Positions 34,201-46,089 of a stretch of DNA of 64,000 bases are shown in pieces (the first letter of the stretch is position 1; each line of letters opens with the position of its first letter). Position numbers and translations under genes: made by a program. The notes beneath the pieces are model-generated. The model was not told where the DNA came from, searched no databases, and saw only the letters and a program-made list of their open reading frames with translations. The stretch is from Trochalopteron elliotii (Eukaryota; Chordata; Aves; Passeriformes; Leiothrichidae): contig JANPWX010000107.1 of the NCBI GenBank assembly GCA_024734555.1, positions 514,895 to 578,894 on the forward strand, written 5' to 3'.

Positions 34201-35540
34201 CCCAGGATTGGCTGCTGGCAGCCTTTCAAAATGTGGGGGGAGAGCACTGGTAGATGATCTAAAAGCTGTAGCAGAGGATACTTCATTTCTGCTCTTTATA
34301 ATGTTTTATACTTGTAAGTATCTGGTAGGTATTTCTGATAGGTGCCAGGAGTCATTCTGTTGGAAATAGTGGTTTTATACTCTTAAAAAAAACCCTCTCT
34401 GTTCTTATGCTGGCACTGTATAAAAGCCAGGGCAGACCTCATCACTTTCTGTTCTCTGTGATGCTTTGTAGGTCACATTGCATTGCTCTGCTTGGCAGAA
34501 AAGGCAAGTTCAGTGGGAAGCAAGAATGAATATTTAGCTGGTAGTATACCCATGCTGCAATTTTTTTTTTTTATCCTTCTTATATTGCCTTGAAATGTGG
34601 TTTTTGCAGACTGCCTAAGTCTAAATCCTTTTTGTGACTTTCCCACCTGTTTGAATTCAGACTTTGCCATTTTATAGATTGGTTTATGGGTTGCACGACA
34701 CATAAATCACAGGTTGCATTGAGGAAACATATTTTGGTCTTTGATATTTGTAAGGCAAAAAATATGTCTGGGTGTTAGCCTTGGAAATATTTTTTTTCTC
34801 TTTTTAGAAATATGCCCCTCTTTCAGAATTCTGAGTAAACAGACTGGGAATTCACAGTAGCTTGAGTGCATCCAAGACCCAGCTTTGTTTGAAGCCATAA
34901 CGAGCCTGATTAAAAGACTTTTTCAGTGCTAAAAATGTTGCTTGAATTCACTGAACAAAGCCAATTGAGGAGTCAGCTGTTGCTTCAACCTCATATGTGT
35001 GTCAGATGCTAGAGGAGAACAAAGTTGACATTCCCACAGAGTAGAGCTCCAGGGAGATTTCGAGGAAGTGTTGCCAAATACCAGGCTCCTTTCACTGAAT
35101 GCTTCCACTCTGCCTCGTGAATCTGGGGCAAAATATTTGGATACAGAAACAGTTGTCTCATGACAAAAATCCCAAGTTTCTTCTGGAGTATTTAGTCAAG
35201 TCGATGGCCTTTGAATTCCAAGTGCCATTGTGTGTTTATATTCATGCCGTGTCCTGCAGATCTCCATGTGCTTGTAAAGTCTTCCAGAGAGAGTCAGAAT
35301 CTGAATTTCTGGAGAAATTACTTTCAGAGGAAGTAAATCCTGTCCTCCAAGTACTTCACCAGTGTCTGCTCCCACTTAGTGCATCTCAGTTGCTCCAACT
35401 GCTCAAATCGAAGTACAAACCTAAAAATAAAAAGAAGAGGTGAAAACAATTAATATATAGTCTAATGTTAATACTGTAAATCACTGTTGCTAATGCCACT
35501 AGTGTGCATTAGAGAACTATGAAATTCCAGATATGCAAAA
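31241..35540. other. Unique non-coding DNA
   Basis: No gene, RNA or transposon recognised. Poly-T/poly-A tracts lie at about 31232-31246, 33407-33421, 33675-33694, 33835-33844, 33900-33910 and 34560-34572. A 114-codon frame (35099-35443, plus) ends in a lysine-rich tail (KYKPKNKKKR) and is otherwise featureless. It lacks an acceptor or promoter and is probably chance. Confidence 0.5.
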
Positions 35541-35620
35541 TCGGGAGCTTCCTATGCAAATGAAAGGCAATTGGAGCTGGGCCATGTTATCAAAAATAAC
35601 ATATGTTATCAAAGATGCAA
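35541..35620. promoter_or_regulatory. Motif cluster: octamer, doubled GATA-type site and 14-bp palindrome
   Basis: Within 60 bp there is a perfect octamer ATGCAAAT (35554-35561), TGTTATCAAA at 35585-35594 and again at 35604-35613 (GATA-type core TTATCA in both), and between them the perfect 14-bp palindrome ATAACATATGTTAT (35596-35609). The repeated core and palindrome suggest a paired binding site. The function is inferred from motifs only. Confidence 0.4.
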
Positions 35621-36419
35621 AATAGGTATCATGTATTAGGTAGATCTGCACTTGCTTCCTCTGTTGGGTTGCTTTTTTGTTGTCTTCCTCATCAGAGAAC
35701 TTTCCTAAGTACTTTATCCCTTCTTGCCTCTGGCTCCATCCTTTTTAGGGGCAGCGTGCAGTTGTGGAAAATGTTCTGTGACTATGCAGGGCTCTGACCT
35801 AGTTATATAATTTTTAGTGCTATCTTCTTATGGAAACACAGAATTTTAACTGTGCTTTGGAGAAAAGCTACTTTGTGCTTGATGTGTCTTCTTACCCCTT
35901 TGTTACTTGCTGTCAAAATAAGTACAAGGACTTTTGGGCAGTCAATTTTCAGAGGGTGCTACATAAAGTTGTTTTATACAGCAAAACAAAAGCTAACCCC
36001 CAGATTTTGCTTATCCCACCATTCTGCCCAAATGCTCATTATCAGGCTTTTTTTTCAACTATGCCAAAAACCATGCTGTGTGTGAAGAGTCATTTCTGAA
36101 AAATCAGGATATCACAATTTACCCGTCAGGGCTAAATGAGGGGGTTTAATGAATTCCAACACAAAAATTCCTAGAGTGGTTGTACTAACAGCAAGTTGCT
36201 TTCAAAGGACTATTTTCCTCTACAGGGATTTCAGTAAAGAGACAATGTTTATTTTTTCAGTGGAAAATTGATTGTAACTAAGAGGATACTTGGCTTGAAA
36301 GTGGGGAATTATCATATCATATGATTAAATGAAAGCTTACCTTGTTATAAGGTAACTAGACATATCCCAATAGAATTGAGACAATGTTTGATTAAGCCAG
36401 ATTTTCCTACTTTAAATTC
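35621..36419. other. Unique non-coding DNA
   Basis: Nothing recognised apart from short AT-rich stretches. Confidence 0.5.
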
Positions 36420-36600
36420 AAGGAACAAATTAAAGAATAATTGAGATCCTTTTCAGATCTTTTATAAGCTGAATATATAAAGCTGCAGCTCCAGGTGGCA
36501 AAGCAATTAGCTGATGAATAAAATCAACCACACTGTCATTCGTCAGATGTTTAAATTCTATAAGCCAGATAAATTAATGTGTTCCTTAAGCCAAATAAAC
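36420..36600. promoter_or_regulatory. Candidate conserved non-coding element
   Basis: A compact block with CAAAGCAATTAGCTGATGAA, AAAATCAACCACA (RUNX-type ACCACA), TCATTCGTCAGATG and AAGCCAGATAAATTAATG. It has no repeat character and no open frame. It resembles constrained enhancer DNA, but this was judged by eye only. Confidence 0.35.
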
Positions 36601-38557
36601 GGTCACGCTCTTCGTGTTACCACTGAGCTCCCCTGGGAATGGGCTTGGGAACATGTTGATAGAAAAATCTAGGAACTGTCTCATCAGAAGGGTCATAATT
36701 AAATTGCCTGCTTTTGCATGTCTGAAATAAATGTTCCCTTTCATTGAAAAGATGACTGTGATGATGTTCTGTGCTTTATCAAATGGGAGAGGGTAAGAGG
36801 GGAAGGATAAGAATTTGAATTTGAGGATTTGATGTCTTGCTGAGGATGGGATTTTGGCCTCTGAGCTTCTGGTTAAGGACTGGGAATGACACAATCTGTA
36901 GCACAGTTTCATTTGCTTGTGCTAGGGCTCAGTTTGGCTTTAGAAGTAACATTGGGGCAATTGAGTGAGACCAGTTAATCTCAGAGGAGCTGTTTGTCCT
37001 GCTGAACTGGAACTGTGTTTTTTAACTTCAGCCTTTTTGTGGCTGAGTTTAGAGTGTGGGATTGTACTGTAGAAGTCTTTCCCCTTGTGCTGAGGAGTCC
37101 ATCTGAAATGGTGATGTGGCTGCTCAGACTGTTTCATAGTCAGTGTCCAGCCAACAGAAGCATAGCCTGAGCCCAGTTTAAAGTCTGCATGACTTTAAAT
37201 TAAAAAGATGGCAGGCAGAAATCACCTCTTTCTATGTAGACCTGCTGTCATAGATGATTTTGCAAGCACTTAACTCTACAGCTTTGGAAATAGGAAGGGG
37301 GTAGACTATACTATGTGTGATGGGCCCACAGACAGAGAAAATGCAAACTCTTGACCATTTTGATGCTTGTCTCCTTCATTAGAAACCTCGGGTGGGTTCT
37401 TCAGGTGATTAATAACACAAGTACCATTGAATGAGTGATAAAGGCAGTCTTGCACTGCAGAGTTATTCCCCTTTAGTGAAATACTGCTCCTCAGAGTGAT
37501 AACTCAGTGTCAGGACACTTGATACCTGGTTTGAGACATAAGCTGATATTTGGGGGTGTATGTGTGCTTTCCCTGCCTATTTTATAACCTGCCAACTGGC
37601 TTATAAATGCTGCTGTTTCTTAAAACTCTTCCTTATTGTCTTTTAAAGAAAAAAATAATTCAAAACTGTTAAAAAAAAAAAAGGCTTTGAAATGGAATAT
37701 ATATTCTATTCTGCTTGACTTTTGCTCAAACAGTGCTTTTGTGTAACCTGAGTTAGTTTTTGAATGCTTCTGGTTTTCAGACCAGAAGAAACAAGAACTA
37801 ATGGAAGAGTTATTCTCTGCCTGGGATTTAAGAAAACCTGGAAATGCACTACTGAGTGCATAACTGCATGATAAAGCAGCTGTCACAAATAACTTGAGGC
37901 AGAATGGGTGGCTCTTTGAAGGCCATGAAGGCCCAGCAGTGGAAACAAACAGATGGAAACTGACTTTGATTTGATCTTTCATACCTGTTTGATGGATTTT
38001 GGTTCTTTAAGAGTGAGTAAAGATCATCAATCCACATTTGAAACTATATTTTTTTAACTTCTATTTAAACATCTAGTACTCCAGGCAACTGAAAGTATCT
38101 GTAGGAGGTATTTATTTTGAGAATAGTGAGATGTTGGCAATCAGTGTAGAACAGCAAGTGTTGACAGACTTTATTTATGGGTGCATTTCACAGAAATTTG
38201 GTAGAAATTTCAGTGAACTTGTCAGTTCAGCATCTGTTTTGTGCAGCTCAGAGTGACACTCAAGTCTCAGAGCTTGCAGTGGAAACATTTATGTCCTGTG
38301 ACGGGGAGAAAAGGGAGATTAAAACCACTTGGGCTGGTCGGCAAAGGGAGTGATAAGCAGAAAATCCTGCAGAAAATCTCTTGATGCAGAGAACTTGAGT
38401 AGTCTACTTTCTTTGGGGGCATTTTATAAAGAAACATTTATTCTGAGGCCTTATGCACACAATTCTTTATACCCAGTGGGGTTTGCTGTGCAGACTTTGG
38501 TGTGTACCAGAAGTCTTTCTATTGAAATGACTTTCTGGAATGAGGTTTCAATTTCTG
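36601..38557. other. Unique non-coding DNA
   Basis: No gene or known repeat. An A-run lies at 37671-37682. Confidence 0.5.
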
Positions 38558-38658
38558 CTTTCTTGTCCTTTGTTTTTCTTTTTTTTTTTTCTTCCTTTGG
38601 TTTCTTTTTTTCTTCCTTTTTTCTTCTTTTTTTTTTTTCTTTTTTCCTTTTTTTTTCC
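38558..38658. repeat. 100-bp polypyrimidine tract
   Basis: Nearly pure T with scattered C (CTT, TTCC) over about 100 bases; the minus strand is an A/G-rich purine run. It contains two short interruptions (gg near 38599 and g near 38570). Such mirror-like purine/pyrimidine tracts can adopt triplex structures and vary in length. Confidence 0.9.
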
Positions 38659-39360
38659 TGGGAATTCTTTAGTCTGAAGACTAAAAGGGAAGATGAAGTA
38701 GGTTATTGGAGCAACATGCATTGTTTTGAATTTCTGGTCAACTGAGGAAGCAGAAAAAGCTCTCAAATCAAGGCATTTCTGGTGCTTAGCCCATAGAAGT
38801 GAGTGTCCTGGGGACACAGTTTTACCTGCCCGCCCATAACATCTGACAAAACCAAGGAAGACACTTCTTGTGATGTAGAAGCTCTGAAGAATGGGGTCTT
38901 CCACCTGCTCTGGCATTGTGGCAGCAGTTTAATGTGTCCTGTGCTCACCAAGAGTGAGCTGAGGGTTTATAATGATAATGACATGGTTAGATGTTAATGT
39001 CTGAAAACAGGACTTACTGACCAGCATTTTTTTTCACAAATAAACACCCAATAGGTTATTTCAGTGACCAACAGCATTAAATTATTTGTATCATGATAAA
39101 GGTTCACAAGCAGGGAACAATTCTGTGGATAGGAGCAGCAAGAAACTCCCTCTAGTAATGAGAAGTGACTGAAATCTGAGGGAGCTGTTACATCACTTAA
39201 TTTTTACACATCTGTGTCACAGTTTTATCTGTATCCTGAAGACATGTATGGCCATTATAGCCCTGCTGCTTCAGGCTACTTCCCTTTGAAGTCAAGGGGG
39301 CTGCTCACAGGCTTTGGGTTCTGCTCATGCTGAAGTATCTGCTGCCCTGGCATGTTTAGA
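38659..39360. other. Unique non-coding DNA
   Basis: No feature recognised before the LTR. Confidence 0.5.
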
Positions 39361-39366
39361 GGTGCT
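39361..39366. repeat. Target-site duplication GGTGCT, left copy
   Basis: Abuts the TG start of the LTR. An identical hexamer follows the CA end at 39803-39808. Confidence 0.8.
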
Positions 39367-39802
39367 TGTTGGAGTCCTAGAAACTTAGAATTTGGGGTTT
39401 TAGTGTATAGTAATACAAATGAGTCAAGATGGAGGGTTTTAGGTGTTGTCTTTGTCCTTCTTCTTCATCTCCTTCTTCCTGGGTTTGGGTAGTTTTCTGT
39501 AATTGGGTGAAAAAGATCTGCATTGTGGGCCTTGGGTGGTCATTATTGGGTCAAGGAGATCAATAATATGGGTATCACCTTAGTGTTTGGTGGTTATTGC
39601 TTAGGGGACCTTGGAAAGAGTTAGAAGCACTCCATTTTACCTCGTTTCCCTAACTTAGTAGTTAAGCTCATGGCTTGTGAGCCTGTAAATATTGTAAATA
39701 AATAAGATATAATAAACATTCCAAGTCCAAACTTGATGTCTTCATTTCCTGTGTTATTCATCCTGGCCTTGGCAAAGGAAAAAAGAATCCTCTACCTGTA
39801 CA
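39367..39802 (+). mobile_element. Solo LTR of an endogenous retrovirus with 6-bp target duplication
   Basis: The 436-bp element begins TGTTGGAGTCC and ends ACCTGTACA (TGT...ACA termini). It is flanked by the perfect 6-bp direct repeat GGTGCT (39361-39366 and 39803-39808). Inside, gtaaataaataagatataat leads into AATAAA at 39711-39716, about 85 bp before the end, and a tttgtccttcttcttcatct pyrimidine run lies in the middle. I recognise the middle (caaatgagtcaagatggagg, ccttgggtggtcattattgg) as the type of LTR widespread in songbirds. No retroviral genes remain. A 6-bp duplication fits ERV1/ERVK-like integrases better than the 5-bp ERVL type. Confidence 0.85.
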
Positions 39803-39808
39803 GGTGCT

Positions 39809-41607
39809 GTATAGGTTCTTTACTTCAGCTCCTGTAGTTGGTACTGTGGTGCTAAGATTAGACCTGGCCACCAGTGTGAATCATTCCCCAGAACCTGAAA
39901 TAGTTAGGAAAGGAATGGAAAAATGGTATGGTGACTCAGTTTCCCAAGAGAAAATAGGGGAGGGGAGGCATAGAGCAGCCCTTTCGGAGTGTCCTGCCCC
40001 TACTGTAATTTCACCAACTCAAAATGCATCCAAAGTGTCAATTTTATTGAGCATTCCCAACAGCAGGTACCTGGGACTGATGTTCATATTGCTTTATGAA
40101 TAGTGACATGAGCTTGACTAGCTTTTGAATATAAAGCTGCAATCTGCTTTCTAGTTTTGCCATCTAGGGTAAACTAAAAGCATTTATTGTGAATAATAGT
40201 AGCCACAGAGGAAGGCCTTTACCAAGTACCTCTGTTTATATTCAGTTTGGTTTGTATGTGAAAAATGTTGTCTTACTTGCAGGTTTTAAAGGAATTTTTT
40301 TGGTAGAAACCTTAGCTATACTTGTAAGTAGATGAGAAAAACACAAAACATGATCATCATCTCAGCACAGATAATCACTGCAAAGACCAAATCCGTGGTT
40401 TTAAAATTGGCACAAATATGAAAACATTTGGCCAAATGTAAACAATCCCCTCTCACAGGGCTTACTTAATTCAAGATAAAGCATAAAAGAATTTTCCTCC
40501 CATCACAGGAGAGCAGTTACACAAAAAAAGATGTCTTTGAATTTCTTCTTCAGAACAAGTGAGTAGAAAATCTTTGTTTGCCCAGTGTGGCTGGGTACAG
40601 TTATGGGTTTGTGGGTTTGAGGGGAAAATGGGTGATAGCCCCCGTATTAGCATTTATTCATTTTTTCACATCTGTTCTCAGTCAGTTGAGTGATATTTAT
40701 TAAAAAAATATTTTCAAGGCATGCCTAATTCAAATCTTCTGACTTCTTGCATACATATTAGTTGAGATAATGCTCTTGTTTAATACTTAAGTAGTTTAAG
40801 TAGTTTGCTGAATCTGAGCTTCACTGTCTTCACAAAGAGAGCTGGAAATGGAGAATCCAGTTTGTCCACTTGCACTATTAAGGAGCTGTGAAATGTTTTG
40901 GTGCTGCTATAAAATTTGACTTTACAGGTTGATAGCTTACTTAAAGGTTTGCAGTACTCACTTGACTTTCCCTTAAAGATATGCAAAACTAAATAAATGC
41001 AAAATTTTGTATGGTATACACTAAAAATATTGTCTTCCAGTTGTTTTTTTTTTTTATTAATTTGCCTCCCATTTCCATCATAGTCTCTGTAATATTCAGT
41101 TATCTATGGAGGAAATTATAAGTGTTTGGCTTGCATGCAATCTGAGGTTGCACATAGCCAAAATCTGTTTTCCTTCTCCCAAATGAATAACCCAAGGACT
41201 GAAGTGTTTTCCCACACTTTGCAAAAATGCGTGTTTTAAGCAATATTTTGGTGACATGTTTGAGGCCAATTTAAGCCCCAAATGAAGGCACTATTTTTCC
41301 TCTATCCTGCTCCGTGGAAGTGTTCTGCTACTAGAAAACAATTTAACAGAAGCTGCAGTGCAGCTGTTACCAACTGAGTATTAAGAAATTGCAAGAAAAT
41401 GAGGCCCTGTGTTACCATATTAATAATATATTAGCATGGATGTGTATATCCTACAGGACAGAGTGATGTACAGCATGAGTGGAGGTAACAAATGGCATTG
41501 CTGTGGAATGAAGAATTACAGCTCACAAGCAGCCAAGCAAAGCAGGAACCTCAGGGTAGTCTTCTGTACTTCTTTGCTGTGTCTTCTGAGAGATAATGCA
41601 GTGAATG
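39809..41607. other. Unique non-coding DNA
   Basis: No gene or known transposon. A T-run lies at 41045-41055. Confidence 0.5.
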
Positions 41608-41711
41608 GTTTATATTTTTTTGTTATGATATTATTTTATTTATTTATTTTTAATTTCATTTTTAATATATTTTTATTTTTAATACTTTAATATTTTATTT
41701 ATTATTATATG
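41608..41711. repeat. AT-rich low-complexity tract
   Basis: About 100 bases almost free of G and C, made of ttattt/ttaat units. No larger period is visible. Confidence 0.9.
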
Positions 41712-44275
41712 ACTTATTTTATAGAACTGTGCTGCGTGCTATTTTTATATGTATCCTCTTTGCTTATTCCATGATTAAAGGGTATCTGGATGCCACAGGA
41801 ATGATGCAGAAGACTGCAGTGATAGATTGGGTTATGTGGTGTTCTGAGCATGTTGTTACAGTGTTAAGTGGTCCCTTTCCTTTACTGCCTCCAATATTTT
41901 GCATATTACATCCAAGAGCAGAGTTCCACAGCTGGTGGATTGTGGGGTTGGGCACAGTTCCCATTTACCTCCACTGCTGCGTAGCCCACTTTGTGTCCCT
42001 GCTTTCAGGAAGAATATCATGGCAAGTTCAGTAGAAAATCATCAGCCCAATGAAGCCTAAATTTGTTTAGCATAGCTCTTCAGGGGTTATTAATCATGGG
42101 TAAATTTGAGACACCTAAAGAATAGTTTTAAACTATATTTAGGCATTTCAAGCAATTCCTATCTTGACTATCCTTGTTCTTGTTGTTGGGTTTCTTTTTT
42201 TTTTAAGAAAAGGCAAAGAGCTCCAATATGAAGATTTAATATGTCAGAAATAGCTAGTTATGACAATTTTGGCACTGAGAAGAAAGGAGTCACTTCAGAA
42301 ATGCTGATTTATATGATCTGTGTCACAGCTACTACATTTCAACATTTTTCTGTCAGAGGCTGGTGAAGGCTTGATTTCTTTCCTGTGGGTTTTGCTCCTG
42401 GAGTTGGAATGACCTGCTCCCTTAAGGTGCTGCCCACAAGAGAGGGTGCAAGTGTGTCTCTTGATGAAAAATGTGCACAAACCTTTTGGAATAGGCAGCT
42501 GAGAGATTTGTGTGCTCATCCAAGTAGTCTGAAAGGCACATGGAAATGTCCTGCAGTTAAATGTAGGTTTGGCTATTTGGCAGTGCTGTACCAAGGGTTG
42601 CTGAGTATTCCTGGTGCCTCCTTCCTTCAGCTAATACAGCTCTGGGTTTGTCTCTGCTTAAGCCTCTGCTTGCCACTGCCTTTTGCAGATGTAAAATGAT
42701 ATAAGAACACTTCCTTGCAATCTGGTGGAGAGTTTGGTGACAGTGTACCAGAGGGAATGAAGGGGTGCAGATGTTTCTGTGTGCTTGGTGGGCATATTGC
42801 ACTTAAAAGGAAAATGTCTCTTCTCCAGCTCTGTTCAGCACACAGCTGGGGAGGACAGCAGCTGGGTTGTCCCAACAGGACATTCTGGTGGCTTTGTACC
42901 TCTCTCTGCTGCCCTGATTTCCTGTTCCACTCCTTGCTGTGTCTTGCCAGTAATGTAAGGCCCTGGGTATCAAAACTAGGAGAGGTGGTCTCCAAATGAT
43001 GGGTGCAGTTCCCACATAACACCCTCCTTATCCCACTCACTAAAATGTGTAACAAATAATCTGTGCTGGCAGTGGGATTAACACATTTGACCCTTAATGG
43101 CTCTGAAGGAATAATTGTGATGTCTCGGGTCAATAACTGTGTGAACTAAGGAGGATTTGCTTGATGCACCATAACATCTTCTTCAGAGCTGTTCATCCCT
43201 TTTGAGGGTCTATGAACCATTGGAACTTTTAAGTCTGTGTTCATTATGCTCTGTTCTCTGTGTGCATGTGGTTAAGGCCTGGGATGTGTTAAAAGTAAAC
43301 TCTCCAGAATGCTGACAGATCCTCTGATTCCCTTCTAAGATACCACATTTCTGTCTGATTCACAAATATCCTTTTTTTAAATTGAAATGAGGCCTGCAAG
43401 CAATCTGAGATGATACAGTAACATTCTCTGGGATAGCTGTTGCCTCCACAATCCAACAGGAATTTCTGTTCCTTCTTGCCTTCATGCTGAACTTGTCTGC
43501 TCTATTTATATGAGCTGTCAGTCTGCTGGTTTTCCAGAGAAAGGGAAAAAAGGGGAGTTGGGGAGAATTAGCTTTTGAGGTTTCTTCTGTAAGGCTTGTT
43601 TCTATATGGAATTATTTCTTTTAGGTCTCTTTCACTCCCCACTTCTTCTGTCCACATGTCCCCCAGATAAGGGTAAATAGTTTGAGTTTGGCTTTGTAGG
43701 AAGGCAAGCCTTTCTGATGAAACAGGTCAAAAAAATACTTTTACTCTGAAAAGTAACAGCTGTTTTCACTGTCTGTTTGTAGATATAGTTTGGGTATGAA
43801 GGAACAACTTAGATCAATGGGAAAAGAATCCACTGAATTAATATAAAATTAGCTGTGTAATAATCAAAGGAAAATGTCATTTCTTTACAGGAAATGCTAC
43901 TGGTCTTAACACATATTTGAAGAACAAGTCTAGTCAGCATACAATTATTTTTCAGGTCACTTTTCCATTGTAGTTGGTGTTAATGGTTCAAATTCTAGAA
44001 TAACTGTATCTGTCACCTCATTTGATGTAACTGTGTGTTATGGATTAAATACTTTGCAAATTAAGGACCTGATCCTGGCAGTGCTTTCTCCTGGGTGGTA
44101 TTTGATCATCAATAGCATTTGACTTAGATGTCTCAGGAGAGGAATATTTGCACTCTTACTAAAAATATTTGCTGCATTTGGGATTGAATCCTTGGAGGAA
44201 TCATTCCTGCTTCCTGATGTGCAAGAATAGCAGCCAAATGGCAAACAGTGCCTGACAGAGACCTATGTCACCACC
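41712..44275. other. Unique non-coding DNA
   Basis: Ordinary sequence. The largest frame (42627-43133, minus, 168 codons) overlaps several others on the opposite strand, shows no domain and has no splice or start context. Confidence 0.5.
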
Positions 44276-44278
44276 ATT

Positions 44279-44435
44279 CCTGGGGTGGTCCTGTGCAGGA
44301 GTATATAATAAATATAATATTAATATATATAATTATTATATATTTATAATTTATATAATTATATTGAGTAGGCCAGGAGTTGGACTTTGATGCTTGTGGG
44401 TCCCCTCCAGGTTAGGATATTTTATGGTTCTGAGT
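44279..44435 (+). mobile_element. CR1 LINE 3' tail split by an AT-rich insertion
   Basis: CR1 3' sequence (cctggggtggtcctgtgcagg, 44279-44299) breaks off and resumes at 44371 with ggccaggagttggactttga, then tgggtcccctccaggttagg and atattttatggttctg. In CR1 the two halves are contiguous. The 71 bp between (44300-44370) are almost pure A/T, apart from GAGTA pentamers at 44299-44303 and 44366-44370. The AT segment is thus foreign to the CR1 or grew within it. Orientation is plus. Confidence 0.75.
44300..44370. repeat. AT-rich insertion inside a CR1 tail
   Basis: Composed of ata/taat/tatat units with strong self-complementarity (tatataattattatatattt-like), able to fold into a hairpin. The flanking GAGTA pair may be a 5-bp target duplication or chance. 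Confidence 0.75.
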
Positions 44436-45808
44436 CTCTGGGTGCCAATGTGCAGCATTTCTCTCAGTAACTGGTGCTTCCTCACTGCAGCCTCTGTGAC
44501 ATGGCTCTCTATCCTGTAGGTGAAGCAGCCCAGATCTCTGATTTTAGTATCTGAGGAGATCTCAGCAGGTGCAGAGTTCTTTCTTTACTTTTGGAATGAA
44601 ACGTTTAGCCAAGTGCTAATAACCAAGAGTTAAACTGCTCAAAGGAACTATACTGGCACTAATATTACAGTGGACTTAAAAAACCCAGAAACCCCCTGCT
44701 TGAAATTTCCCACTGTCGTTTTTATTTTGTCAGGTGTCAAGAGAATGCACACTGCCATCTAAAAAACCTCTGAAAGGGCCTGATTTATAGAAGCAGGGGA
44801 TGAGGAGTTTCTCTGTTGAACAAAATCATTTCAGTCTATTCTGTTTTCCTCAGAAACCACACGGGAGCAGTGTGGTCCAGCCTTTGAGAAAGGAGCTGCT
44901 AGTCTTTCCTCTGGTGACTGAACCTATCTGTCAGAGGATGTCTCAGTCTGAGATATAAGAACACAGAACTGATGACAAGTAAAATATTTCGCAGAATATC
45001 CATCTTTCACTTTGCAAATACTCCTTTGTGAGAAATCAGATTGTCAGTGAGGGCTACTCAGAATACTTACTATATTGAATGAAATAAAGAATAAAGGCTG
45101 TATTTTGTGCTGTTGCAGTCTGTGATTGGATAATATGAAGTAAAAAAGAAGAAGAAAAAAATCCTACGATTTTGATGAGTCCATTAACCATAATGATCTT
45201 ATAAATGGAAGTTACCAATATTCCATTTCTTATTTCTGACAAGGTGTAGTTACCAAGAAAAGAAAAATAAATACCTTGGGAAAATACTTCAGGAGCCTTT
45301 TGGGTGAAGGCATAGGTGCAAATATTTAAATATTACAGGTTTTGTGTATATGTATAATATTGAAATTATTTGAGAATCCCTGTGCAGATATTGCATTAAG
45401 ATTAATAACTTTTCACGTTAAAGGTGTGCACTGGATCCTTTCTGAAAGATCAGGTAGGTGTAAGTACAGCACAGAGGAAAAGGTCTTTGTAGTGCCTGGT
45501 ACTCGTAGGAAAAGAGAAGCAAAAGGTTGCTGTTGCTTTTAGTCCCATCACATGGGGTCATAGGAAGGGAGCACCAAAATGTACTTTAGGGAAAGACCCC
45601 ATTGCTCCATCCAGGAGCAGTGATTGTTTGCCTGAGGCTTGTTACAGAGAATGAAAGATCTCTCCTGTCCAGCCAGCCCTGGGGCTAATCCTTTTCTGTC
45701 TCTGTAGGTGTTGGTCTAGAGAGACTCAGTGCTCAAACTCCTGGCAACACCTACAAAGACCTTTCAGAGGAAACCAGCCTATAAATCAGAAATAAAGAGT
45801 AGAAAAGA
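44436..45808. other. Unique non-coding DNA
   Basis: No feature recognised. Confidence 0.5.
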
Positions 45809-45834
45809 GTGATTGTTGCTGCTGTTCTCTCCCC

Positions 45835-46087
45835 AGGTGAGAGCAGTGGTCAAGATGGCTTTCAGTGGAAGAGCTTGGCCCCAAATGTCAGGTCTGAGGT
45901 GGTGTGCAGGCATTTGCTGGTTCAGAGCCTTAGGGAACATTATGGAGAGAGTTGTGTAGGCATCAAATTTGATTTCCAGCAAGATGAAATTTCAGAGGCT
46001 GAGAATGTGTGTCTGTTTTTACAACTCAGACCCTTTTATCTTGTTACTTGTCCCTCAAAGCCTGAAACAACAGCACAGAGTGCCTAG
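45835..46087 (+). other. Weak exon candidate left of CR1
   Basis: A good acceptor-like run (ctgctgttctctccccag, ending at about 45835) is followed by a frame open for 83 codons (GESSGQDGFQWKSL at its start, FLQLRPFYLVTCPS near its end). It stops just before the CR1 at 46090. The composition looks protein-like but I recognise no family. There is no clear donor within the open part, so it would have to be a last exon, and no poly(A) signal precedes the CR1. Chance remains the simplest explanation. Confidence 0.15.
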
Positions 46088-46089
46088 GG

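Noticed and set aside
35099..35443. 114-codon frame with lysine-rich end
   Set aside because: No acceptor, promoter or homologue recognised; the basic end comes from an A-rich run.
38548..38916. Lysine/arginine-rich frame on the minus strand
   Set aside because: It is only the translation of the polypyrimidine tract at 38558-38658.
42627..43133. 168-codon minus-strand open frame
   Set aside because: No domain, no splice or start context, overlapped by open frames on the other strand. The length is within chance expectation for 64 kb.
43981..44000. tRNA-like GGTTCAAATTC motif
   Set aside because: No A-box or cloverleaf partners in the surrounding sequence.
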